Assembly (NCBI RefSeq): GCF_036245645.1
Contig: NZ_BTPE01000014.1
Span: 62,001 to 126,000 of the forward strand
DNA length: 64,000 bases
Reading direction: 5' to 3'
Source of the DNA: Algoriphagus taiwanensis
Lineage (GTDB): Bacteria; Bacteroidota; Bacteroidia; Cytophagales; Cyclobacteriaceae
The stretch's first letter is position 1. Each line of letters starts with the position of its first letter. The translations under genes were made by a program, and so were the position numbers. Positions 32,852-40,899 of this stretch are shown in pieces. The notes beneath the pieces were generated by a model. It saw only the letters and a list, made by a program, of their open reading frames with translations, made no database searches and was not told the DNA's origin.

Positions 32852-33538
32852 CTATTCCTTTTCAGGAGACAGAATTTTGTAAGCTATACCAGCTAAAACC
32901 GCACCAATTATTGGGGCAATCCAAAAAAGCCATACTTGTTGGAGATAAATTCCTCCTGCAAAAATCGCCTGTGAGGTACTTCTGGCTGGATTGACTGAGG
33001 TGTTGGTTACAGGAATACTGATCAAATGGATCAAAACCAAGGCCAACCCAATTGCCAATCCTGCAAAACCAGCAGGAGCTTTTGAATGTGTCGCTCCTAA
33101 AATTACTATTAGAAAGAAAAACGTCATTACAACTTCAGTCACAAATGCTGCAGTCATGGAGTATCCCCCAGGGGAGGCTTCTCCAAATCCATTGGAGGCA
33201 AATCCTCCTAAATCTACTCCAGACTTCCCAGTGGCAATCACATACAAAATTCCCGCTCCAACCAAGGCTCCAAGTACCTGAGAAACGATGTAGGGAATTA
33301 ACTCCTTTGAATCAAATCTTCCCCCAACCCATAATCCTACAGAAACCGCAGGATTGAGATGACATCCTGAAATATGCCCAATCGCATAAGCCATCGTTAC
33401 TACTGTAAGACCAAAGGCGATGGAAACGCCAACAAAGCCGATCCCCAAATCCGGAAATCCCGCTGCCAAAACCGCACTGCCACACCCTCCTAGGACCAAC
33501 CATAAGGTCCCAATAAATTCTGCAATTAATTTTTTCAT
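32852..33538 (-). CDS. aqpZ: Aquaporin Z
   Basis: A 228-residue MIP-family channel with six membrane helices and both NPA half-helices: HLNPAVS (NPA 62-64) and SVNPARS (NPA 183-185, followed by R186). The narrow-filter residues expected for a water-selective channel (histidine in LVLIHLISIPVTN and the arginine) are present, favouring AqpZ over a glycerol facilitator. It lies at the inner membrane and allows fast osmotic water movement. A short palindrome, ACTGTT-AACA-AACAGT, is 20 bases upstream of the start (33559-33574) and may be regulatory. Confidence 0.93.
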   Translation of the reverse strand: MKKLIAEFIGTLWLVLGGCGSAVLAAGFPDLGIGFVGVSIAFGLTVVTMAYAIGHISGCHLNPAVSVGLWVGGRFDSKELIPYIVSQVLGALVGAGILYVIATGKSGVDLGGFASNGFGEASPGGYSMTAAFVTEVVMTFFFLIVILGATHSKAPAGFAGLAIGLALVLIHLISIPVTNTSVNPARSTSQAIFAGGIYLQQVWLFWIAPIIGAVLAGIAYKILSPEKE

Positions 33539-33745
33539 TTGAATTGGGATTTTGGTGAACTGTTAACAAACAGTGAAGAAGATAAGACAATCAAAATAAA
33601 CATCTGAATATGAATAGTTTAAATTCGATGAATCTTCACTTAATTAACAGACCAGTCATTCCAATTTTACCTATCCTAGGAAAGCGGAATTAATTCCTCC
33701 CGATCATTATATTCCTTTTGAATCAGTTTTCACCGATTCTATTCC

Positions 33746-35200
33746 TCAGACCGAGTTTCCTATCCTGACAACTTCCCTCACCAGCAAATCCATGTCCTCC
33801 ATGCGAGTTCGTTGATTCACATTGGCTACACGGAGTGTATATTTTCCATTCAAAATCGTCGAACTCGGAGAAGCTATCCCTTCCTCCTGTAGTCGGAGCA
33901 ATATCTCCCGGTTTAAGTCGCGGAGTTGACCCTCTGACAATCCTTGTTTGACCATTCTAAAACAGGTGATGGACATTGAAACAGGAGCGGTCAGTTCCAG
34001 CTCGGGTGTTTGGGCTACGAGCATTCCCAAATATTCTGCCTGTCGGTTGTTTTGAGCAATCATCTGGGCATATTTTGCCCTGCCGTGTTCTTTAAGCGAC
34101 ATCCAGATTTTAAGCGCTTTGAATCCCCGAGACAGCTCAAATCCATAATTATTGATCGAATCCAGGCCGCCGGAAAGCCCCCGGCTTTCCTGAAGCAAAT
34201 AATTCGGCGTGATGGCAAAAGCATCCCGGTGCTTTTTGGCATCCCGAATCAAAGTGCAGCCTACTTCATAGGGTACATAAAGCCATTTGTGCAAGTCAAA
34301 AGCTAAGCTGTCCGCCTCCTCGATCGCCTTCAATCGCTCGGCATATTTGGCGTCCAATTTGGCTAATGCTCCATAGGCCCCATCCACATGAAACCACAAG
34401 CCATATTTTCTGGAAACAGCCAGCAAATCCTCCATGGGATCAATCGCTCCTGTATTTACCGTGCCTGAGGTTCCAACCACAGCAAAAGGAAGCAATCCCT
34501 CTTGGATATCTTGCTGGATTTGCTGTTCCAGTTCCTCGACTTTCATTTCATAGTTCGAATTCACCCCGATTTTTCTGACCGAATCGGTTCCCAAGCCAAT
34601 GATTTCCGCTGCTTTCTGTATGCAGGAATGGGTCTCCACCGAGCAGTACAACACCAACTGGGCGGAGGCAGCTTTCAGCCCTCTCTGACGGATTTGTTCC
34701 TCTCCAAATGAATTCCGAGCGACTGTCAATGCAGTGATATTGGCCATGGACCCTCCACTGACCAAAATACCGGAAGCCTCTGATGGAAAATTCATCAACT
34801 CCTTGCACCAGTTGACCACCTGCCTATCCACATACATCGCCGAGTGCTCTCCGATTGTGGTATTTGGATTCATCCCGGAGGCAAGCAAATCCGCCAATAC
34901 GCCCATGGGTGTGCCTGTTCCCTGAATCCAGGCAAAAAATCGGGGGTGTACATTCCCTTTATTGAAAGCAAAAATATTCTGTTTGAATTCCTCATACACC
35001 TTTGCAGGGTCTTGACCCTGTTCAGGAATGGGTTGGTCCAAAAACTCCTTCACTTCTGCAGGAATCGGTTTCCAGATTTTCTGATCTCGGATGGATTGCC
35101 AATAATCGAAGAGATCATCGATCATCTGATGGCCAAGCTGTCGCATTTGATCCCAGTTTTCCGGATCAAGGGTTAAATCTTTTTTAGGAGAAGTAGGCAT
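33746..35200 (-). CDS. Group II pyridoxal-dependent amino acid decarboxylase
   Basis: A 484-residue PLP enzyme of the aromatic-amino-acid/glutamate decarboxylase group. The cofactor lysine is K305 in DLHKWLYVPYE, the pyridine-ring aspartate lies in HVDGAYG (271-277), the stacking histidine is H191 in VETHS, and NPNTTIGEHSAMYVD is the usual substrate-site segment. It removes the carboxyl group from an amino acid, probably aromatic, and the exact substrate is not fixed by these motifs. It is the last gene of a minus-strand operon behind the sulfatase (10-base gap). Confidence 0.88.
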   Translation of the reverse strand: MPTSPKKDLTLDPENWDQMRQLGHQMIDDLFDYWQSIRDQKIWKPIPAEVKEFLDQPIPEQGQDPAKVYEEFKQNIFAFNKGNVHPRFFAWIQGTGTPMGVLADLLASGMNPNTTIGEHSAMYVDRQVVNWCKELMNFPSEASGILVSGGSMANITALTVARNSFGEEQIRQRGLKAASAQLVLYCSVETHSCIQKAAEIIGLGTDSVRKIGVNSNYEMKVEELEQQIQQDIQEGLLPFAVVGTSGTVNTGAIDPMEDLLAVSRKYGLWFHVDGAYGALAKLDAKYAERLKAIEEADSLAFDLHKWLYVPYEVGCTLIRDAKKHRDAFAITPNYLLQESRGLSGGLDSINNYGFELSRGFKALKIWMSLKEHGRAKYAQMIAQNNRQAEYLGMLVAQTPELELTAPVSMSITCFRMVKQGLSEGQLRDLNREILLRLQEEGIASPSSTILNGKYTLRVANVNQRTRMEDMDLLVREVVRIGNSV

Positions 35201-35210
35201 GAAAAGGGAC

Positions 35211-36962
35211 TTATTTGATCGGAATCAGGCGAAGACTCATCACGTCACCCGCTCCATCTTTGGAAATATTTTTGGCTTGCAAGGTAAGAGAAACTTGCCC
35301 AGCCGGTAAACTGATTTCGCCTAATTTTAGCTTGTTCCAAGTTTGCTCAGGAGCTTCCTTTCTGGGAACACGGTCCGGACTGGGAATTACTTCAGGGATA
35401 AAGGGCTCCTGCGCTATTTGGGATAATTGATTGGAGCCATCAGCTAGAAGCCAATTATGCCCTACCTGATTTTCCGAATTGGCCTGCTCCAGCCAAACTT
35501 CAAATGAACCTGCTTCCAAGACATCCAAATCCCATCGGAGCTGATCCGCATCCTTTTTCCAATGGGTCACCCAATCCTGAGCCCAACCATGGCCTTCGAA
35601 AAATCTCAGTTCTCCCCCCAATGTTGCCTCATAAGCCGGCAAAACTGCCTGTCTGCCTTGTGGAGATAAGGGAATTCTCCGAATCATTTGGATGCCTACA
35701 CTGACCTCATTCCACCAGTTTTGGTACTTTTCCTCCAAAGCTAACTTAAGCTCAGGGTAAGTTTCCGCCAAATCCCGAGTTTGGGAAGGATCATTTTTCA
35801 AGTCATACAAACTGACCCCATCTGCCAAAAGAGTCAAGAGCAAAGAATCCTGACGGATTGCCCCAGGTCGGCTTTTCAATTCCTTGTCCAATTGAGCAAC
35901 ATGGGAAAAAATGGGTCTGGATTCCAAGGATTTTCCCTCCAAAAGGGGAACCAATGAAACTCCATCCCAGGGTTTTCCTTCGTTTTTCTCCAACCCAAAA
36001 AGATCGGTCAAAGTCGGCATCACATCGATATGTGCTGCTGCAGTGGAAATCACCTGTGGCTGAATTTTCCCTTTCCATCGCCAAAAACTTGGAACTCGAA
36101 CCCCTCCTTCATGGACAGACCCCTTCACTCCTTTCATTTCCGCATTGAACCGCCTTCCATTGGGACCATTGTCGGTAAGGAAAATGACCAAGGTATTTTC
36201 ATCCAAATCCAGTTCCTTCAGGAGGTTCATGACTCGGCCTACATTCCAATCAATATTTCCCACCATGCCATAGATCGCCGCCAGTTCCTCACTCAAACCT
36301 GCCGCTTTGTACGGGTCAAAAAACCGATCAGGAACCTGATGAGGGCTGTGGGGAGTGTTTAGCGGAAGGTAGGTGAAGAAGGGCTGGTCTTTGTTTTTGC
36401 GGATAAAATCCAAGGCTTCATCCGTCAGGACATCCGGTAAATAGCCTTCGAATACCTTTTTCTCCCCGTTTTTTTCCAGATGGGTATTAAAATAATTGGA
36501 CCAATGCCCAGCCGAAAATCCGGTAAACTCCTCGAAGCCCTGCGCCAAGGGATGATTGGGGTAGTGCTGTCCATTGTGCCACTTGCCAAAAATGCCTGTT
36601 CGATAGCCATTGTCCCGGAAAAGCTCAGCCAACGTGTATTCCTCGGCATTCATGCTCTCCAATCCATTGGAAACCGACACCACTCCAGTACGCAGATGAT
36701 ATCTTCCGGTGAGCAAGCTTGCCCGTGTTGGGGCACAAAGCGGACTCACGTAAAAACGATCAAATCGGGCCGACTCCCCAGCCAATTGGTCCAAATTGGG
36801 CGTTTTGACCCAAGCATTACCATGAAAAGCTAAGTCTCCAAAACCCTGATCATCCGTCATAATCAAGATCAAATTGGGGGGAGAATCAGGCTTTTTCGCC
36901 TCACAGGATACCAGTCCAAAGAAAACAGTCAAAAATAATCCTGAAAGGAAAAGTCGATTCAT
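35211..36962 (-). CDS. Sulfatase (formylglycine type), exported lipoprotein
   Basis: A 583-residue alkaline-phosphatase-superfamily sulfatase. A lipobox (LVSC, C20) suggests a lipid-anchored periplasmic or surface protein. Metal residues are D37 and D38 in MTDDQGFGD. The formylglycine cysteine is C76 in SPLCAPTRASLLTGR, a full C-x-P-x-R site. FLTDNGPNG and the EGGVRVPSFW loop follow. A C-terminal region beyond residue 430 looks like a carbohydrate-binding or jelly-roll domain. It probably desulfates a marine polysaccharide. It needs a maturase, which is not in the window. Confidence 0.92.
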   Translation of the reverse strand: MNRLFLSGLFLTVFFGLVSCEAKKPDSPPNLILIMTDDQGFGDLAFHGNAWVKTPNLDQLAGESARFDRFYVSPLCAPTRASLLTGRYHLRTGVVSVSNGLESMNAEEYTLAELFRDNGYRTGIFGKWHNGQHYPNHPLAQGFEEFTGFSAGHWSNYFNTHLEKNGEKKVFEGYLPDVLTDEALDFIRKNKDQPFFTYLPLNTPHSPHQVPDRFFDPYKAAGLSEELAAIYGMVGNIDWNVGRVMNLLKELDLDENTLVIFLTDNGPNGRRFNAEMKGVKGSVHEGGVRVPSFWRWKGKIQPQVISTAAAHIDVMPTLTDLFGLEKNEGKPWDGVSLVPLLEGKSLESRPIFSHVAQLDKELKSRPGAIRQDSLLLTLLADGVSLYDLKNDPSQTRDLAETYPELKLALEEKYQNWWNEVSVGIQMIRRIPLSPQGRQAVLPAYEATLGGELRFFEGHGWAQDWVTHWKKDADQLRWDLDVLEAGSFEVWLEQANSENQVGHNWLLADGSNQLSQIAQEPFIPEVIPSPDRVPRKEAPEQTWNKLKLGEISLPAGQVSLTLQAKNISKDGAGDVMSLRLIPIK

Positions 36963-36969
36963 AGTTTTT

Positions 36970-37338
36970 CTATTTCTTGAAAATAAAATAAACCGCCAAG
37001 ACTAAAAAAACTCCCCCGATGAGGTGATTGAGCCGAAGGGTCTCATTTTTGAAGGCAATCAGGGTGAAAATCATGAATACGACTAGGGTAATGACTTCCT
37101 GAAGTACTTTGAGTTGGACCAATGAAAAAGGCCCTCCATTGCCGGAAAAGCCTATTTTGTTGGCAGGTACCTGAAAGCAATATTCGAAAAGAGCAATTCC
37201 CCAACTGATCAGAATCACCGATACTAATCCCAGTTTGCTGAACCACTTCCACTCGGCAAATTTGAGGTGGCCATACCAAGCCAAGGTCATAAAGGTGTTG
37301 GATAGGATGAGGAGTCCTATGGTGAGGAGAGCTTTCAT
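36970..37338 (-). CDS. DUF486 / DMT-family small membrane protein
   Basis: A 122-residue protein with four hydrophobic helices. The start LLTIGLLILSNTFMTLAWYGHL and the middle ALFEYCFQVPANKIGF are typical of the DUF486 family in the drug/metabolite transporter superfamily. Members are small four-helix proteins thought to dimerise, with unknown substrates. It is the first gene of the operon with the sulfatase (7-base gap) and the decarboxylase, and it diverges from the TlpA-like gene. Confidence 0.9.
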   Translation of the reverse strand: MKALLTIGLLILSNTFMTLAWYGHLKFAEWKWFSKLGLVSVILISWGIALFEYCFQVPANKIGFSGNGGPFSLVQLKVLQEVITLVVFMIFTLIAFKNETLRLNHLIGGVFLVLAVYFIFKK

Positions 37339-37482
37339 GGGTAGAAGTATTTGAATTCAAATCTAGACTTGAAAAGTGGTTTTTTGAGGTCAGGAAAATT
37401 GAAAAATTAGGACTAATTAACAAAAACAAAACCCAGATATTCTTCTCCGTTTTCATATCTTGCCTAACAAAGAATTTAACCT

Positions 37483-39420
37483 ATGAAATCCAAACTCATC
37501 TCTTTTTTCCTTCTTTTTAACTTGGTAGTCTTACCCGCCATATCACAGGAGTCAACTCCCAAACCAGGACTTCAAAGCTGGTATTCAGCAGATGGAAGCA
37601 ATGAACTCATTTTCTCAATCGGGGAGGATTTTGCCCTATACGATGGTCAACTTTGGGAACTGAAATCCACCGGAGAAGGTAATTTTACACTAATTCAAGG
37701 TTCCGAAAACCGAACCCTAAGACTCAAAAAATCTGGAGAGAAATCAATTTTGGCGGAAGCCGACAAAGAAATCCCCATTCGCTCCTCCAAATCCACCGAT
37801 CTCAAAAATCGCAAAATTGGCCAAACCGACGTGACCAATGATTTTTTCAGAGCAGATCAGGTGCTTCTTCAGGGTGTTTTCCTCCCCAAGGAAGCTATGC
37901 CCGCTACAATTACCATTATTTACAACCATGCCTTCAGCGATGACCAACTTCAATTTTCCGGTGATGTGGATGAAAAGGGCAGATTCAAAGTCATTTTCCC
38001 ACTTGACTATCCTCAAGAAGTGATGGTACGAATCGGAAATGCATTTTTTACTTATTTCACCAAGCCAGGTGCCAAGCAAGCCATGATTGTGGACGAAGAT
38101 TCCTTTGGTAGCGGGGTGGAAGCCTGGACTAAAGTAAAAAGCATCGACTTCATGGGAGACCTAGCCATTGAAAATGAAGAAAAACGCTTGCTTAATCCCG
38201 AATTCATGAAGGTACGTGACTATTTTTTCACCGACAGTATTCAAAAAGTTCTGGACCCTAAAGCCTTTTTGGACTACCGATTGGAGCTAATGAAAAAGCA
38301 CGAGGCTTTCTTTAAAAATTATTTTGACTCTATCCCAGTCAGCCCGTTGATGCAGGAAGTCCACCTTCGAAACGCCAGAATTTATGCCGCAGACCAGCTG
38401 ATGCGGTACATTTGGTTGCATTCAGGAATTATTGAAGGAAGGCTAACCCCGGTAGACGTGCCTGAAGAATATGAAGAAGCTGTAAAAAACTTGATAACCA
38501 ACGATTTGGAAGACTTAATGACATCTGAGTTCTCTGGATTGATGCGAGAGTTCAGTATGCCTACCCAACCAGAAGAAATGCAAGAGATTTCCCGTCAAGT
38601 CAGTGAAAAAAGATATGAGTTTTTGAAAAAGCAGGAGTTGAGCCCCTCAGAAATTGAGGCATTAGAGGATTGGTATAAGCAAGTCAAAGCAGGTAAGCCA
38701 AGAGAAGAAATTATCCTAACCGATGAATTTAAAAACCTATCAAAAACCTATCAAAGCGAGATGCTCAATTTTTACCAAGACGTCCAATGGCCATTCTTTT
38801 TGGCGAAAATCAAAGGATTGGAAAGTATCCCACGTTCTAGCATTATTTCAACTTACCTCGACCTGAATTTCCTCTCCTCAGGCCAAGAAGTTCCGGAGGA
38901 GATTCAGATAGAATTAAATACACTCAATCTCGATCCAAACATTCTTTCAATCATCGAAAATAAAATCGACGATTTCGAACGGAGTAAAAACGCAAAATTC
39001 GTGGAAGGGGTAGCTATTGCTGAATCGGCTGATAATGTCCTTGCACAGCTGAAGGAAAAACATCCCGGAAAAGTAATTTACATCGACGTGTGGGCAACTT
39101 GGTGCGGGCCCTGCATCAGCGAATTTAAAAATGCCGCAATCTTAAAAAAGGAAGCCCCTGAGGGCGTGGTATTCGCCTACATCTGTGCAAAATCCGAGCG
39201 TGAAACTTTTGAAAATCAAATCAAAAAATTCCAATTGGCTGGTGAGCATTATTTCTTGGACCAAGAGGCTTATCAACAATTCGACAAAGAACTTAATATC
39301 ACCGGTTTTCCAACTTACCTACTGATCACCAAGGAAGGCAAATTGATCCGGGAAGGAATCCATCGGCCTAGTTCTGGAGATCAATTACTTGATCAGCTCA
39401 AGGAATTTGTATCGCGATAA
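37483..39420 (+). CDS. Exported TlpA-like thioredoxin-domain protein
   Basis: A 645-residue exported protein. The signal peptide is residues 1-21. The first 500 residues have no motif I recognise and contain a DUF4369-like beta region (about 120-200) and a long helical middle. The C-terminal 150 residues are a thioredoxin fold with redox-active C541 and C544 in DVWATWCGPCISEF and the cis-proline in ITGFPTYLLI. Such proteins reduce or shuffle disulfides in the periplasm, for example in cytochrome c maturation. It stands alone and ends 15 bases before the convergent radA. Confidence 0.88.
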   Translation: MKSKLISFFLLFNLVVLPAISQESTPKPGLQSWYSADGSNELIFSIGEDFALYDGQLWELKSTGEGNFTLIQGSENRTLRLKKSGEKSILAEADKEIPIRSSKSTDLKNRKIGQTDVTNDFFRADQVLLQGVFLPKEAMPATITIIYNHAFSDDQLQFSGDVDEKGRFKVIFPLDYPQEVMVRIGNAFFTYFTKPGAKQAMIVDEDSFGSGVEAWTKVKSIDFMGDLAIENEEKRLLNPEFMKVRDYFFTDSIQKVLDPKAFLDYRLELMKKHEAFFKNYFDSIPVSPLMQEVHLRNARIYAADQLMRYIWLHSGIIEGRLTPVDVPEEYEEAVKNLITNDLEDLMTSEFSGLMREFSMPTQPEEMQEISRQVSEKRYEFLKKQELSPSEIEALEDWYKQVKAGKPREEIILTDEFKNLSKTYQSEMLNFYQDVQWPFFLAKIKGLESIPRSSIISTYLDLNFLSSGQEVPEEIQIELNTLNLDPNILSIIENKIDDFERSKNAKFVEGVAIAESADNVLAQLKEKHPGKVIYIDVWATWCGPCISEFKNAAILKKEAPEGVVFAYICAKSERETFENQIKKFQLAGEHYFLDQEAYQQFDKELNITGFPTYLLITKEGKLIREGIHRPSSGDQLLDQLKEFVSR

Positions 39421-39435
39421 TAAAAAGTCCTTGCA

Positions 39436-40809
39436 TTAAAAAATCAGCTTGTACATCTCCTCCAGCTTACTCACCTGGAGGATTTGTATTTTGAATTTTT
39501 TGAAATCCAAGCCCTTCACTGCGTATTTGGAGACTACGATCTTTTTGAAGCCCAACTTTTCGGCTTCAGCGATTCGGTTTTCGATTCGGGATACAGCACG
39601 AATTTCACCTCCCAAACCCACTTCTCCGGCAAAGCAAATCTGCTCCGAGACAGGCGTGTCCTCATAGCTGGAAATCAACGAAGCACATACCGCCAAGTCC
39701 AATCCCGGATCATCCACCCGAAGCCCGCCAGCCACATTCAAAAACACATCCTGCTGGCCCAATCGCATGCCTCCGCGCTTTTCCAAAACAGCCAATAGCA
39801 TATTCAATCGCTTAGCATCGTGTCCGGTACTGCTCCGCTGTGGAGTGCCATAAGTCGCAGGACTGACTAAAGACTGGATTTCAATCAGAATGGGGCGATT
39901 GCCTTCCATCATCGCACCAATCGCAACTCCATTCAGGACTTCTTCCCGCTGTGTCAAAAGAATCTCAGATGGATTGGCCACCGATCGCAGTCCTTCTGCC
40001 CGCATTTCATAAATCCCCAATTCATGGGTGGAGCCAAAACGGTTTTTGGAAGTCCGGAGAATCCGATAAGTCAAATGCCGGTCTCCCTCAAACTGCAAGA
40101 CCGTATCTACCATGTGCTCGAGGACTTTTGGCCCGGCAATGGAGCCGTCTTTGGTGATATGACCGATCAAGAAAACAGGCGTGCCGGTCTCCTTGGCAAA
40201 CTTCATCAGCTCAGCGGTGCATTCACGGACTTGGGATACCGATCCGGCAGCAGATTCCACATATTGACTGCTCAGTGTCTGTATGGAATCAATGATCAAA
40301 AAGTCTGGTTTAAGTATCTCGATCTGCTGAAAAATCTGCTGGGTATTGGTTTCAGAAAGAACGTAGCAATCCGGATTTTTGGCTGCCATGCGATCAGCTC
40401 GCATTTTGATTTGTGCTTCACTTTCTTCCCCGGAAACATAGAGAATGGTTTTTCCTTTCAGCGTTAGCGCTATCTGAAGCATGAGTGTGGACTTCCCGAT
40501 TCCCGGTTCGCCGCCGATCAGGACCAAGGAACCTGGCACTATTCCTCCTCCGAGCACCCGATCCAGCTCAGGGTCACCGGTTACCCAGCGGGGCTGTTCT
40601 TCATAATTGACCTCCGTGATTTTTTTGGGAGAAGCCACTTTTTTGGTTCCACCTATACTCTGCTTCCAAGTACCCTTTCCTGTTTCTTCCTTTTGGACAA
40701 TTTCTTCCACGTAGGTATTCCATTCCCCACAGGCAGGACATTTACCCAGCCATTTGGGGCTTTGCGCTCCGCAGTTTTGACAGAAAAAGGAGGTTTTTAC
40801 TTTAGCCAT
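39436..40809 (-). CDS. radA: DNA repair protein RadA
   Basis: A 457-residue RecA-like ATPase that aids branch migration in recombinational repair. The zinc finger is C10, C13, C24 and C27 (CQNCG, KCPACGEW). Walker A is GEPGIGKST at 100-108, the RadA-specific KNRFG lies near 255, and the C-terminal Lon-like domain holds SAGDP-like GLGGEIRAV segments. Length and order are standard. It lies 90 bases downstream of polA on the same strand, with the gap filled by low-complexity repeats. Confidence 0.96.
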   Translation of the reverse strand: MAKVKTSFFCQNCGAQSPKWLGKCPACGEWNTYVEEIVQKEETGKGTWKQSIGGTKKVASPKKITEVNYEEQPRWVTGDPELDRVLGGGIVPGSLVLIGGEPGIGKSTLMLQIALTLKGKTILYVSGEESEAQIKMRADRMAAKNPDCYVLSETNTQQIFQQIEILKPDFLIIDSIQTLSSQYVESAAGSVSQVRECTAELMKFAKETGTPVFLIGHITKDGSIAGPKVLEHMVDTVLQFEGDRHLTYRILRTSKNRFGSTHELGIYEMRAEGLRSVANPSEILLTQREEVLNGVAIGAMMEGNRPILIEIQSLVSPATYGTPQRSSTGHDAKRLNMLLAVLEKRGGMRLGQQDVFLNVAGGLRVDDPGLDLAVCASLISSYEDTPVSEQICFAGEVGLGGEIRAVSRIENRIAEAEKLGFKKIVVSKYAVKGLDFKKFKIQILQVSKLEEMYKLIF

Positions 40810-40816
40810 TTTTGAA

Positions 40817-40899
40817 GTATCAAGTAGCTGGTATCAAGACTCGATCTCCAATTGATACCAACCAATTTTTCAATATTCAAATTTTCTAATCTTTCAATC
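40817..40899. repeat. Phrase-like intergenic repeats, families A and B
   Basis: The polA-radA gap consists of two low-complexity tracts. 40817-40860 has GTATCAAGTAGCTGGTATCAAG and relatives (family A), the same vocabulary as at 53541-53580. 40861-40899 has TTTTTCAATATTCAAATTTT-type phrases (family B), as at 60551-60589. Neither codes for protein nor folds as a terminator. Confidence 0.6.
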
